From NCBI RefSeq assembly GCF_001730285.1, contig NZ_MIJZ01000015.1, positions 248,001 to 312,000 of the forward strand: 64,000 nt of DNA, read 5' to 3'. This document shows, piece by piece, positions 7,719 through 15,853 of the stretch. Source of the stretch: Enterococcus ureasiticus (GTDB taxonomy: Bacteria; Bacillota; Bacilli; Lactobacillales; Enterococcaceae). Below the pieces are notes generated by a model, which was not told the DNA's origin, searched no databases, and worked only from the letters and a program-made list of their open reading frames with translations. The position numbers and the translations under genes were made by a program. The first letter of the stretch is position 1, and the number at the start of each line of letters is the position of its first letter.

Positions 7719-8007
7719 ACGAAAGGAGATTTTTAACACTAAAGCTTCTGTTTCCTCACACATCGAACGTGTGGTTTGTTTCTGTCGTTAATGAAAATAG
7801 GACTAAAGAATCATTTCTGATTCATCAGTCCTTTAAATTATAGAGCCCAAAATATTAGGAAACCCAAGGACAAATCGTTGTCATGGAATACGGACATCCA
7901 GGCAAGCTATCAATAAATTGAAATGCTAAACGTCAACGACCTGAATGAGTTTATCAAATCGGGTAGTTAGTGTGTAGTTACCGTTCTATGACACGCTTAC
8001 ATCAAGG
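7719..8007. other. Gene-free interval behind the IS200 relic
   Basis: Holds a hairpin at 7799-7833 (AGGACT...AATCA with TGATT...AGTCCT), which may terminate the minus-strand kinase operon. The rest (about 7850-7975) has the look of degraded coding or IS-end sequence, but no frame gave a recognisable protein. Confidence 0.4.
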
Positions 8008-9015
8008 TTACAATTCTTCTATCAATATTTTTAATTCATTGGAAATATCAGATAGAACAAAATTACACCCTATCATACGTACACCAATTCTATTTATCTT
8101 ATCTAGATTTTCAGTAGAAAAATATTTGGTCCAGGCATACGCAGATGGGCCAGTGAGTCGATAAAGCATTTGAACCGCAACATGACTCCAAAGTGAATCG
8201 AGCTCTGACTCCAGTTGTTTAGATTTTTTTACATAAGCTACTAAGAATTTTTCGATATATTGGCGGTATGAAATCTTTTCAGGTCGAATAATTGCTGCAA
8301 TAACAACTTCAGCAACAAAATAGGACAAATCGTATACACACTTTCCCATTCCTGAATGTTCGAAATCGATTATACCTAGCATACCTGACTGATCTATAAG
8401 TATATTCTTACCATTGAAATCTCCATGAATAGGAACAAAGCTATCGTCAAAATTAAGTAATTCACTATATAGTTGCTTATAAATTTTTCTGTGCTGATCT
8501 GTCAATCCGTCAATCAGATCAGTGCAATATTGAATTCCAATTTTATATAGAAGAAGTTCATTAGTTTCTATGACATCATTTTTAGGTACAGAGCTATTGT
8601 GAAATTCAGCAATAGCTTCACCTAAAGCTTTTGGATTATAAATTTTAAGTCCATTATCCAAAAAATACTTTAAATCCAAGCCCTCCTCAATATAATCCAT
8701 TAAAAAAGAACGTGGAAACTCAACTATGACCTTTGGTATCTCAACACCTATAACATGAACATTATTTCTCGCAAAATTTTGCATAGAAACCGAAGTCTTT
8801 AGTCTTTTTTCTGGGGTAATATTTGGTGGATTGTATGCAATCTCAACTGCTGTAAAAGGAAGAAATTCTTTATACAATAAATGACACTTTGGAGCTTCTA
8901 TTTCAAATAGTATATTACCCCAAACACCAGATTTATGGGGGGATACTTCAATTACACCACTATCAATATGAAGAGCATCAGCTACTTGTTCATTCACCTT
9001 TGCCATGTTAGACAT
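8008..9015 (-). CDS. APH/choline-kinase-like phosphotransferase
   Basis: 335 residues of the aminoglycoside phosphotransferase/kinase-like fold. The catalytic loop is PIHGDFNGKNILID (His-Gly-Asp plus downstream Asn), followed by GIIDFEHSG, the metal-binding Asp-x-Glu region. The N-terminal nucleotide-binding lobe is less clear. ATG overlaps the stop of the RmlC-like gene (TAATG), with GGAGAA upstream, so the two are translationally coupled. The family phosphorylates small molecules such as aminoglycosides, choline, homoserine or sugars. Beside an epimerase-like cupin and an AMP ligase it looks like a biosynthetic kinase or a self-resistance enzyme; neither can be decided from sequence. Confidence 0.75.
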   Translation of the reverse strand: MSNMAKVNEQVADALHIDSGVIEVSPHKSGVWGNILFEIEAPKCHLLYKEFLPFTAVEIAYNPPNITPEKRLKTSVSMQNFARNNVHVIGVEIPKVIVEFPRSFLMDYIEEGLDLKYFLDNGLKIYNPKALGEAIAEFHNSSVPKNDVIETNELLLYKIGIQYCTDLIDGLTDQHRKIYKQLYSELLNFDDSFVPIHGDFNGKNILIDQSGMLGIIDFEHSGMGKCVYDLSYFVAEVVIAAIIRPEKISYRQYIEKFLVAYVKKSKQLESELDSLWSHVAVQMLYRLTGPSAYAWTKYFSTENLDKINRIGVRMIGCNFVLSDISNELKILIEEL

Positions 9016-9596
9016 TAAGATTCTTTCTCCATTGAAGAAAGTACCTCACTCAGACTAGGGGCTTGCGAGTCTTTTTTAGAAATCTGATCACGATTATTAG
9101 GATCAATAGGAATAGGCCAGTTAATACCTAATTCAGTATCCAATGGAGATAATGCCTTCCCTGACATTCCTGGAACCCATTCATTATCAAAAAAGTATAG
9201 ATACTCTGTATCTACATCAAGTGCTTGAAAGCCATTACATACTCCTTGAGGTACAAACACTTGGATACCCGGTGTTAGGTGAACTGTCACAACTGAACCA
9301 ATTGTACTGCTTCCTAATCTAGTATCAACATAGACACCGAAGGCTGATCCATAAGCTACAGTAACTAGTTTTGACATAGCTTCCCCGTGTAAACCTCTTA
9401 CCGCTCCTTTGTTTGTCTTAGTTAAATTTACTTGCTTCCATCCAGATACAGTATCTGGTAGAAATTCAGAATAACTACTTTGACGATAAAGTTCCCTAAC
9501 GGTTCCTCGATCTTCTGTAGCCATTTTTGAATTAATAATTTGCAAACCTTCAATTTCTGATCCCGATGTAGATAGTTTATCAACATGTAATTTCAT
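9015..9596 (-). CDS. RmlC-like dTDP-sugar epimerase family cupin
   Basis: About 193 residues. It shows the dTDP-4-dehydrorhamnose 3,5-epimerase pattern: GAVRGLHGE (catalytic-type His in RGLH), SKLVTVAYGSAFGVYVDTR, then FVPQGVCNGFQAL and TEYLYFFDNEWVPG, ending with LGINWPIPID. In true RmlC the third block reads GFAHGF; here the histidine is replaced by Asn (GVCNGF), so substrate binding may differ. The ATG at 9596 is chosen over the one at 9617 because TTAGGAG sits at the right distance. No rmlA, rmlB or rmlD is present, so rhamnose synthesis is unlikely. It more likely acts on another nucleotide-linked or keto substrate alongside the kinase and ligase. Confidence 0.75.
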   Translation of the reverse strand: MKLHVDKLSTSGSEIEGLQIINSKMATEDRGTVRELYRQSSYSEFLPDTVSGWKQVNLTKTNKGAVRGLHGEAMSKLVTVAYGSAFGVYVDTRLGSSTIGSVVTVHLTPGIQVFVPQGVCNGFQALDVDTEYLYFFDNEWVPGMSGKALSPLDTELGINWPIPIDPNNRDQISKKDSQAPSLSEVLSSMEKES

Positions 9597-9782
9597 TTTC
9601 CTTGCTCCTAACATCAAATATTAATTTTTTTTTCAACCTTATTCTAGATTATTCCATCTTATTTATACCTTGTCAATAGAACGAAATTAGAAACGAATTA
9701 TTTCTTCAATCAAACTTTCAGTATTACTATATTTATAATAAAGCAAATCCATAAAATTATATTGATTGCCAAAAAGTTACAA

Positions 9783-11036
9783 TTAACATTTACACAAAAA
9801 TAAGTGACCCTTTTCTGTTCTTCTTTTATAAATCATGTTCTCAGATAGAATTTTTATTTCAAAAAGAAAATCCTTATTTAATCGTTCTTTAGTTAAGTTA
9901 ATAATTTCTTGAACGACCTTATTTACATCTTTAAATTCATTAATTTCTATCAAAAATGAATTTAAAGTTGGTTGTGTAATTTGAATGTACTTAATATTCT
10001 TACCCGCAGGTATTTCAAATATAGTTCGTTGTAAGATTTTGTGAAATAACACATTCCCGAAAACCTTATTAGATAGACCTTTAATTAAATTAATCTCTCG
10101 TCCTTCTAAAATTTGAATAACAGGACCTTTTTGATTACAACTACACTCTGTATCTACAAATTTTGCAAAATCACCCGTTTGATACCTAATAATGGGAAAA
10201 GCTTTATTGATGAGACTAGTTACAAATACTCTCCCAGGCTGATCCAATTGATTTATAATTTTATCATTATCATCTAAAAGTTCTATATGAACAAGAGTCT
10301 CATTTACATGTAGATGCCCTTTATTACAAGACATTGCCATTGCCCATGTTTCTATACACCCATATTGATTGACTATTTTTACATTAAAAAAGTTCTCAAT
10401 CTTTTTCTTTGTCTCATCAGAGTAATGATTACCAGTGAACTCAATGTAATGTAAATCACTTAAACTCAATTTATCTCTATGATTTTTTAATATATCTACA
10501 TGTTTTTCGATTGTATTTGGTGAAGCATGAAGCCATCTGCTCTTGCTAAACTCTACTTTTTTATATAAATTAATTACATGATCTAGATTAAAATCATTAG
10601 GATTAGGATTCTCTCTATTAATCCCTGTATGGTTAAAAGAAAACAAATTTTGGATAGTTAATTGTTTATCAATTTTCCTTCTAGTTTTCCACATTTCTAA
10701 CGATATTGCTGAACGTTCTGATTTTGTTTTAGCACATCTAAATGGTATACCGCTAGTTCCCGTAGTTTGTTCAATAATAATATTATCAAATTCATAAACC
10801 TCATTAAAGGAATCACCTTGTCTGACAGTCGGATTCTCTAACAACTTTACTAGTTTATTTTTTCGAATTCCAAGATCTTCACTGATGAAATTAGAGTACT
10901 CACTAAGTATATTTTTTTTGTTGATTAAAGGAAAACTATCCAAACTACTCGAATCACACACCCTATTGTCTCTATAAAAAGGAACACTTTGACGTACATA
11001 TTCCAATTGACTTCTTAATCTTTCGTTAATTTTCAT
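9783..11036 (-). CDS. PaaK/CapK-like AMP-forming ligase
   Basis: About 417 residues resembling phenylacetate-CoA ligase/CapK adenylate-forming enzymes. Recognisable parts are the P-loop TTGTSGIPF, the region FNHTGINRENP, VNQYGCIETWAMAMSC (A5-like motif) and FPIIRYQTGDFAKF (A7-like motif). A cysteine-rich SCNQKG follows, as in many CapK proteins. The start at ATG 11036 follows AGGAG by 8 nt; the TTG at 11057 lies upstream of that site. Such enzymes activate a carboxylate as acyl-AMP and pass it to CoA or a carrier. The ACP-like protein at 797-1300 is an attractive partner, though IS relics separate them; this is inference. A 186-bp AT-rich gap separates it from the RmlC-like gene. Confidence 0.8.
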   Translation of the reverse strand: MKINERLRSQLEYVRQSVPFYRDNRVCDSSSLDSFPLINKKNILSEYSNFISEDLGIRKNKLVKLLENPTVRQGDSFNEVYEFDNIIIEQTTGTSGIPFRCAKTKSERSAISLEMWKTRRKIDKQLTIQNLFSFNHTGINRENPNPNDFNLDHVINLYKKVEFSKSRWLHASPNTIEKHVDILKNHRDKLSLSDLHYIEFTGNHYSDETKKKIENFFNVKIVNQYGCIETWAMAMSCNKGHLHVNETLVHIELLDDNDKIINQLDQPGRVFVTSLINKAFPIIRYQTGDFAKFVDTECSCNQKGPVIQILEGREINLIKGLSNKVFGNVLFHKILQRTIFEIPAGKNIKYIQITQPTLNSFLIEINEFKDVNKVVQEIINLTKERLNKDFLFEIKILSENMIYKRRTEKGHLFLCKC

Positions 11037-11444
11037 TTCTTCCACTCCTAAACTCAATTTAATGGGACAAAATACATTAGACTTTTACAAGTAACTACTA
11101 CCATTAGACAGGGAGACTCATTAACATCTATTACTATGATTTTAATGTAAAAAAAGTTATTTTTAAACCTTAATATTTATGGGCGAATAAATTTTTTTCT
11201 GTAAAGTCTCTTAATAACGAATATTGTTAATTTTGGTATGACTTTTGATAACCTATTGAATATCAGAAATCAGATTAATAATATTCGTAATCTCAAAATA
11301 CATTAGCACGCTGGTAAGGCCATTTACTCCAACCTTTCACTATCAAACGTTCCTTCGCAGAACTCCCTTCTATTTTTCGTTTAATTCATAATAGCTGTCT
11401 GTCATTTTTTTACTAATTCATTTTTAGATATTTTGTTTCTTGAT
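11037..11444. other. Gene-free AT-rich interval upstream of the ligase
   Basis: Presumably carries the minus-strand promoter of the ligase and the decayed tail of the small pseudogene to its right. I see no open frame with a convincing start, and no RNA gene. Confidence 0.4.
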
Positions 11445-11684
11445 TCAGCGTATTGATCTAATAAACACTGCATCTTTTTTCTGTGTCTGATTCTTCGTAG
11501 TGCTTTTTTCCGCATAAATAGTCATTGCATAAGCATTCTTGAACTTCATACCTTCAATAGAAGATTTTCTACTTTTTAGTTCTCTTACCGAAGTTTCTCC
11601 CATTCAAACTTTTTTAGCAATACTAGTATTTGTCTCCTTATTTTTGAAAAGAAGCCACTCAATTAACAATTTATCTGCATACAT
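11445..11684 (-). pseudogene. Small hypothetical gene with in-frame stop
   Basis: An 80-codon minus-strand frame opening with ATG at 11684 behind AAAAGGAG. It reads MYADKLLIEWLLFKNKETN, hits TGA at codon 27 and then stays open through SVRELKSRKSSIEG and TKNQTQKKDAVFIRSIR to a TGA at 11445. The good ribosome-binding site and a single interrupting TGA where TGG would restore the frame suggest a recently broken small basic protein. It is not recognised; a phage- or IS-borne accessory protein is possible. Confidence 0.35.
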
Positions 11685-11730
11685 AAAGATTCTCCTTTTC
11701 AGTATCAAAGTTCTCATTATAGATAAATTT

Positions 11731-12527
11731 GGTTCTGTTACAAAGTTTTTCCAATAAGATAATTTTAATGTAAAATAGTTAAAAAAGATCGCTTGGAGGA
11801 ATAAAGATTGATCACTTTCAAGAAAAACAATTTCAGAAAGACGTGATTATTATCGCCGTTTGCTATTATCTTCGTTATAGCCTCAGCTATCGTAAAATCC
11901 AAGAAACCCTTTATGACCGTGGGATCCATGTTTGTTACACCACGATTTACCGTTGGGTTCAAGAATAAGGGGAAGTCCTTTATCAAATTTAGAAAAAGAA
12001 AAGTCGACAATCTTTCTATTCATAGAAAATGGACGAGACCTATATCAAAATTAAAGGAATTTGGCATTATTTATATCATGCTATTGATGCTGAGGGACTA
12101 ACCTTGAATATTTGGTTAGGTAAAAAACAGGATACTCAAGCTGATTATGCCTTTTTAAAACGATTAAGGAAGGAATTTGGTGAACCAAAGGTTCTTGTAA
12201 CTGATAAGGCTCCCTCCGTAAGAAGTGCAGTAAAAAAGCTTCAGAAAAATGGATTATATCAGAAGATGGAATATCGAACGGTCAAATATCTCAATAATTT
12301 GATTGAACAAGATTATCGACCTATCAAACGCCTAAAGCCTTCGCACGTTCTCGATCGCTATTAAGGGCATGGAAGCGATTCGACGTATATACAAGAAAAG
12401 CCGAAAAGAAGGAAATCTCTTTGGCTTTGCTGTCTACACGGAAATTGAAATATTATTGGGAATAACTGCTTAATCTATAGTCAAAATGGAATCTGTAATA
12501 TTTATTTTGAAACTTTGCAACAGAACC
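11731..12527 (+). mobile_element. IS6-family (IS257/IS1216-like) element, inactive
   Basis: A 797-bp unit bounded by inverted repeats: GGTTCTGTTACAAAG at the left and CTTTGCAACAGAACC at the right, the classic IS257/IS1216 type. The 8-bp flanks differ (ATAAATTT and GCTGTCTG), so no target duplication remains, as expected after replicon fusion, deletion or recombination between IS copies. It forms the right boundary of the accessory island. Confidence 0.8.
11807..12473 (+). pseudogene. IS6-family transposase, multiply disrupted
   Basis: The frame encodes FQKDVIIIAVCYYLRYSLS, YDRGIHVCYTTIYRWVQE, WKMDETYIKIKG-type sequence (here KMDETYIKIKG), VLVTDKAPSV and YLNNLIEQDYRPIKR, all standard IS6-family DDE blocks. 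The start codon is ATT in place of ATG after a good GGAGGA site. Stops interrupt at VQE*, YQI*, FYS* and DRY*, and the C-terminal part is shifted in frame. The transposase is dead. Confidence 0.8.
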
Positions 12528-12638
12528 GCTGTCTGTAATTACATATTCTAATCCATAAACGATCTTCAATACTTACATTACACTCTACATCATTTAATAC
12601 ATATAAAATCAACATTCCATTTTTCTATCCTTGATTGT

Positions 12639-13508
12639 CTAAACTCTTTTCTTCCCTCTAGAGAATACTGCAATGCAACCATTTCCTGTATGACTAGTAA
12701 TCGTTGGGCCTAAGGGATGCAAATGAATCTCCTTAACTTGAATCTTTTCTTCGATCATAACTTTGACTTTCTCAGCACTCTCTAGATCCCCAGCATAGGC
12801 AATAAATAATGTTTGTTTTAATGGTTCGACCATTCCTTTAACCGTCTCATCTGCCAGCTTTTTCAATGCTTTACTACGACCTCGAACTTTGCCGATATTT
12901 TGTAATTTACCTTGCTCATCCACTATAATGATCGGCTTCACATTCATTAGTCCGCCAATTGCCGCAGCAGCTTTAGAAATCCTACCACCACGCTCTAAAT
13001 GCTTCAAATCATCCACCGTCACCCAAGACTGAACAGTCATCTTATTTTCAGATAACCATAATAAGATATCCGCTAAAGAATGTCCGTCGTCTTTCAATTG
13101 AATAACTTCACTGACTAGCAAACCTTCGCCTAAACTAGCAGCTTTCGTATCGATCACATAAATTTCTGCATCATTGTATTCTTCCTTCAATATATCAACA
13201 GCCTGCATCGCACTTTGGTAAGAGCCGCTTAAACCAGAAGAAAAGGCTAAATATAATATCGGCATCTTCTTTTCGACAAAGGGTCTAAAAAATTCAATAT
13301 AGCGTCCCACATTCACTTGAGAAGTAGTCGGCATGCCGCCTGTTTTTATTTCTTGTAAAAACCAATCATAATCAAATGTTTTCCCTAAATCATCGACTAA
13401 TTCTTTCCCATTCAATTGAATGGTCATACTGATAAAATCAACATTATTGGCTTCTAAATATGTATATGGTAAATCACAACATGAGTCTGTCATTAATTTA
13501 AATGTCAT
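12639..13508 (-). CDS. DegV family fatty-acid-binding protein
   Basis: 289 residues, the usual length for DegV. The N-terminal lipid-site motif is present (MTDSCCDLP, then GGMPTTSQVN), followed by LAFSSGLSGSYQSA, the HLERGGRISKAAA segment and a C-terminal GPTITSHTGNGCIAVF. In Firmicutes DegV/FakB proteins bind a fatty acid and present it to the kinase FakA for phosphorylation and phospholipid synthesis. A clear GGGAGG precedes the ATG. It is the first intact core-like gene right of the IS6 relic and has core-like base composition. FakB-type function is likely but which fatty acid is bound cannot be told. Confidence 0.88.
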   Translation of the reverse strand: MTFKLMTDSCCDLPYTYLEANNVDFISMTIQLNGKELVDDLGKTFDYDWFLQEIKTGGMPTTSQVNVGRYIEFFRPFVEKKMPILYLAFSSGLSGSYQSAMQAVDILKEEYNDAEIYVIDTKAASLGEGLLVSEVIQLKDDGHSLADILLWLSENKMTVQSWVTVDDLKHLERGGRISKAAAAIGGLMNVKPIIIVDEQGKLQNIGKVRGRSKALKKLADETVKGMVEPLKQTLFIAYAGDLESAEKVKVMIEEKIQVKEIHLHPLGPTITSHTGNGCIAVFSRGKKRV

Positions 13509-13719
13509 TTTTAAATCCTCCCTAACTGTTTTTCTATTTTAACACATAATTGATGGATACTCATGCTTTATTAGATAAGCCAATAACTGTAAAAAAATGT
13601 GTCTTAGAAAAAAAGGGTACATAAAATAAGTTCGGTTTTAATACTACTCATCAAAACCGAACTTATTTTTCACAATGGACGATTGTCCCAGAGTTTATTG
13701 ATTTTTGAGTCTCTTACCT
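13509..13719. other. Intergenic gap with terminator
   Basis: Upstream half contains the minus-strand promoter of degV; the right half is dominated by the hairpin at 13623-13669. No gene seen. Confidence 0.4.
13623..13669 (-). terminator. Terminator of the flavoprotein operon
   Basis: AAAATAAGTTCGGTTTT (13623-13639) pairs perfectly with AAAACCGAACTTATTTT (13653-13669). The symmetric A/T flanks allow action on both strands; minus-strand genes end just to its right. Confidence 0.75.
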
Positions 13720-15057
13720 TTACTTCCAAAATCGAGTCATGTCGTTCACTAACGATGGATATGCGTAAATTTGTTTTTTCAAATCATCTTTTGTCCACTC
13801 TGCATATAGCGCCATCGTTATATAATTAATAAAGATATCCGCTTCTTGACTCATCACTGTAGCGCCTGCAACACGGTCATCACTCCGTCTTGTAACAATT
13901 TTAAGTAGTGCAGGATTCTCGTTTTTTCTTTTTGAATCTAGCCACTTGCTGATATCCATTTCCTCAACCACGTACTCTTCTGGCTCTGCCAACGCTTGTG
14001 CAGTTGTCACACCGACTTGAGCAATTCTTGGTTCACTGAAGATCGACGTAGAAGCCATCGGGTAGCGGATAGGCGCTAATTCTTTTTTTAGTAGATAAGA
14101 AACAAGATAATCTGCTTGATACGCAGCAAAGGTAGCTAATTTAGGAACGTTAGCATTAGAACAGTCGCCACAAGCAAATATATGTGATTGATTTGTTTGC
14201 AAATATTCATTGGTATCAATCCCATGAGCATCATACAAAACTTGTGCATTCTCAAGTTTTAGTGAGTCGATCAGCGGAACTCGTCCAGCAACATTGTATA
14301 CTTGGTCTACTTCGAACACTTCACCTGATTCTGTCTGCACACGTAACGTATCCTCTTCTGTCTTTTCTATTTTTTTCACGCTCTCATTGAAATGAAAAGA
14401 GACACCACGTTTTTTATTGATTTCTATTAATTGACTGACAAATTCTTGATCAAAATTCTTCAATGCTCGTTCATCATGTTGCAACACAATTACGTTACAT
14501 CCAAAAGTTGCGGCAATCGTGGTAAAGGCAAAAGAAATAATCCCAGCACCAATAAAGATCGCTGTTTTAGGCAACTCCTTTTGTGTTAAAAATACAGCAC
14601 TATCCGATAAATAATTAATCCCTTCAAAAGAAAATGGACGGTCTGTGCCACCACTTGCTATAACAAACTGTTCTGCCGAATAAACGATACCATCTACCTT
14701 CACTTCATTTGGCGAAACAAATGTAGCTGTTCCATATATCGTTGTAATCCCCGCTTCTTTTAATGCCAGTTGATGTTGATTATCTTCGTCTGCTTCAATG
14801 CTATCAATCCAGTTCATCGCATCTTGCCAATCTAATTCAACTGGCGTCGTAATACCATGTGCTTCAAAACGTTGATTTTGTAATGCATGCTGTGTAATCG
14901 TTACTAATTCTTTTTTTCGAGTACTGCCGACATTATAGACTACACCACCAAAAAAGGTAGATTCAATAACGGCAACTTTCTTACCACCTTTGCTAAGACC
15001 AAACGCAGTAGACAAACCAGCGACACCACTGCCAATCACAATAACGTCAAAAACCAT
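13720..15057 (-). CDS. FAD/NAD(P)-dependent oxidoreductase of the disulfide reductase family, lacking redox cysteines
   Basis: 445 residues with the fold order of mercuric reductase/lipoamide dehydrogenase: FAD motif IVIGSGVAGLSTA, NAD motif FIGAGIISFAFTT, FAD-binding IFACGDCSNANV and a C-terminal dimerisation domain. In active disulfide reductases the N-terminal redox motif is GGTCLNVGCIPSK. Here residues 37-49 read GGVVYNVGSTRKK, so both cysteines are replaced (Val40, Ser45). The usual C-terminal HPT..E dyad is also altered (YAYPSLVND). The protein probably still binds FAD and pyridine nucleotide but cannot run dithiol chemistry; direct reduction of a quinone, metal or oxygen is possible. 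It is followed, 14 bases upstream, by a YoaK-type membrane protein and likely co-transcribed with it. Confidence 0.85.
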   Translation of the reverse strand: MVFDVIVIGSGVAGLSTAFGLSKGGKKVAVIESTFFGGVVYNVGSTRKKELVTITQHALQNQRFEAHGITTPVELDWQDAMNWIDSIEADEDNQHQLALKEAGITTIYGTATFVSPNEVKVDGIVYSAEQFVIASGGTDRPFSFEGINYLSDSAVFLTQKELPKTAIFIGAGIISFAFTTIAATFGCNVIVLQHDERALKNFDQEFVSQLIEINKKRGVSFHFNESVKKIEKTEEDTLRVQTESGEVFEVDQVYNVAGRVPLIDSLKLENAQVLYDAHGIDTNEYLQTNQSHIFACGDCSNANVPKLATFAAYQADYLVSYLLKKELAPIRYPMASTSIFSEPRIAQVGVTTAQALAEPEEYVVEEMDISKWLDSKRKNENPALLKIVTRRSDDRVAGATVMSQEADIFINYITMALYAEWTKDDLKKQIYAYPSLVNDMTRFWK

Positions 15058-15071
15058 GTTTTCTCCCCCTA

Positions 15072-15773
15072 CTAATTTGGATCAATAGTAATTACTTTGT
15101 TTTCGACTTTAATCACTTTCGAATAAAATGCGATACAAACTAAAACAACTGCAGTAAACCATAATGATTTTTCTCCATAAGCAGACGTTAGAAGGGTTCC
15201 GATCAAGCCTCCGCCAGCAAATCCAATCAATACAGAAAAGTATAACCAGCTATTTTTCCAAGCATCTTTTGTCCCGACGATCGCTTGAATGATATAATTG
15301 AAAGCCAATTGCACAACTAGCGTAACGGCGACATTTCCATAAAGCATTCCATCAATTTTATGAAAAGCATTTCCTTGCATACCAGCAAGAAATGAAATCA
15401 ACATACATAAGTGTAGGGCACTAAAATATCCATTGATTGGGGCAAAACCCAGTGCGATTAAAATCAATGCTTCTACAAGTAAGATTTCAAAAGCCCAGAT
15501 TTTTTTCTTTTTAATTCCTAACACTTCGATAATTCCTGTAACCAATGCTCCTATACCAAAGCATAAAATAGTCAATGCAATCGTTGCAAAATGGCTCCAA
15601 TTTTTTGTGGCGATCGTCTGACCTAACAAAATAATATTCCCAGATTGTACCGTGCTAAATGCTTTTCCTATAAAATACGTATACCCATCCATAGAACCTG
15701 CTGCAATTGCTAAGAAGAAGGCGATCCATGGCAATTCCATGACGGGATATGTTGGCACTTTTCGATTTTCCAT
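15072..15773 (-). CDS. YoaK family (DUF1275) membrane protein
   Basis: 233 residues with about six membrane segments. The early stretch FFLAIAAGSMDGYTYFIGKAFSTVQSGN and the later GMQGNAFHKIDG plus GNVAVT are typical of the YoaK/DUF1275 family, whose molecular role is unknown. It lies directly upstream of the cysteine-free flavoprotein on the same strand, 14 bases apart, so a two-gene operon is likely. The oxalate decarboxylase operon ends just upstream with a terminator. Confidence 0.85.
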   Translation of the reverse strand: MENRKVPTYPVMELPWIAFFLAIAAGSMDGYTYFIGKAFSTVQSGNIILLGQTIATKNWSHFATIALTILCFGIGALVTGIIEVLGIKKKKIWAFEILLVEALILIALGFAPINGYFSALHLCMLISFLAGMQGNAFHKIDGMLYGNVAVTLVVQLAFNYIIQAIVGTKDAWKNSWLYFSVLIGFAGGGLIGTLLTSAYGEKSLWFTAVVLVCIAFYSKVIKVENKVITIDPN

Positions 15774-15808
15774 CTGTCATCTCTCCCTTTCATCATCATC
15801 ATAAAAAA

Positions 15809-15841
15809 GCCTAGAAAAATTGTTTCTTTTCATTTCTAGGC
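15809..15841 (-). terminator. Terminator of oxdC
   Basis: GCCTAGAAA (15809-15817) pairs with TTTCTAGGC (15833-15841); on the minus strand the hairpin is followed by TTTTTT. It ends the oxalate decarboxylase transcript. Confidence 0.8.
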
Positions 15842-15853
15842 AATTACTGAATA

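Noticed and set aside
7970-8164. Plus-strand frame overlapping the kinase 3' end
   Set aside because: Antisense to a well-supported kinase; no start signal.
9015-9596. Considered a rhamnose biosynthesis gene set
   Set aside because: rmlA, rmlB and rmlD are absent, so a rhamnose pathway is not supported by the window.
11539-11757. Plus-strand frame of 72 codons
   Set aside because: It lies antisense to the small broken gene and runs into the IS6 inverted repeat; no start signal.
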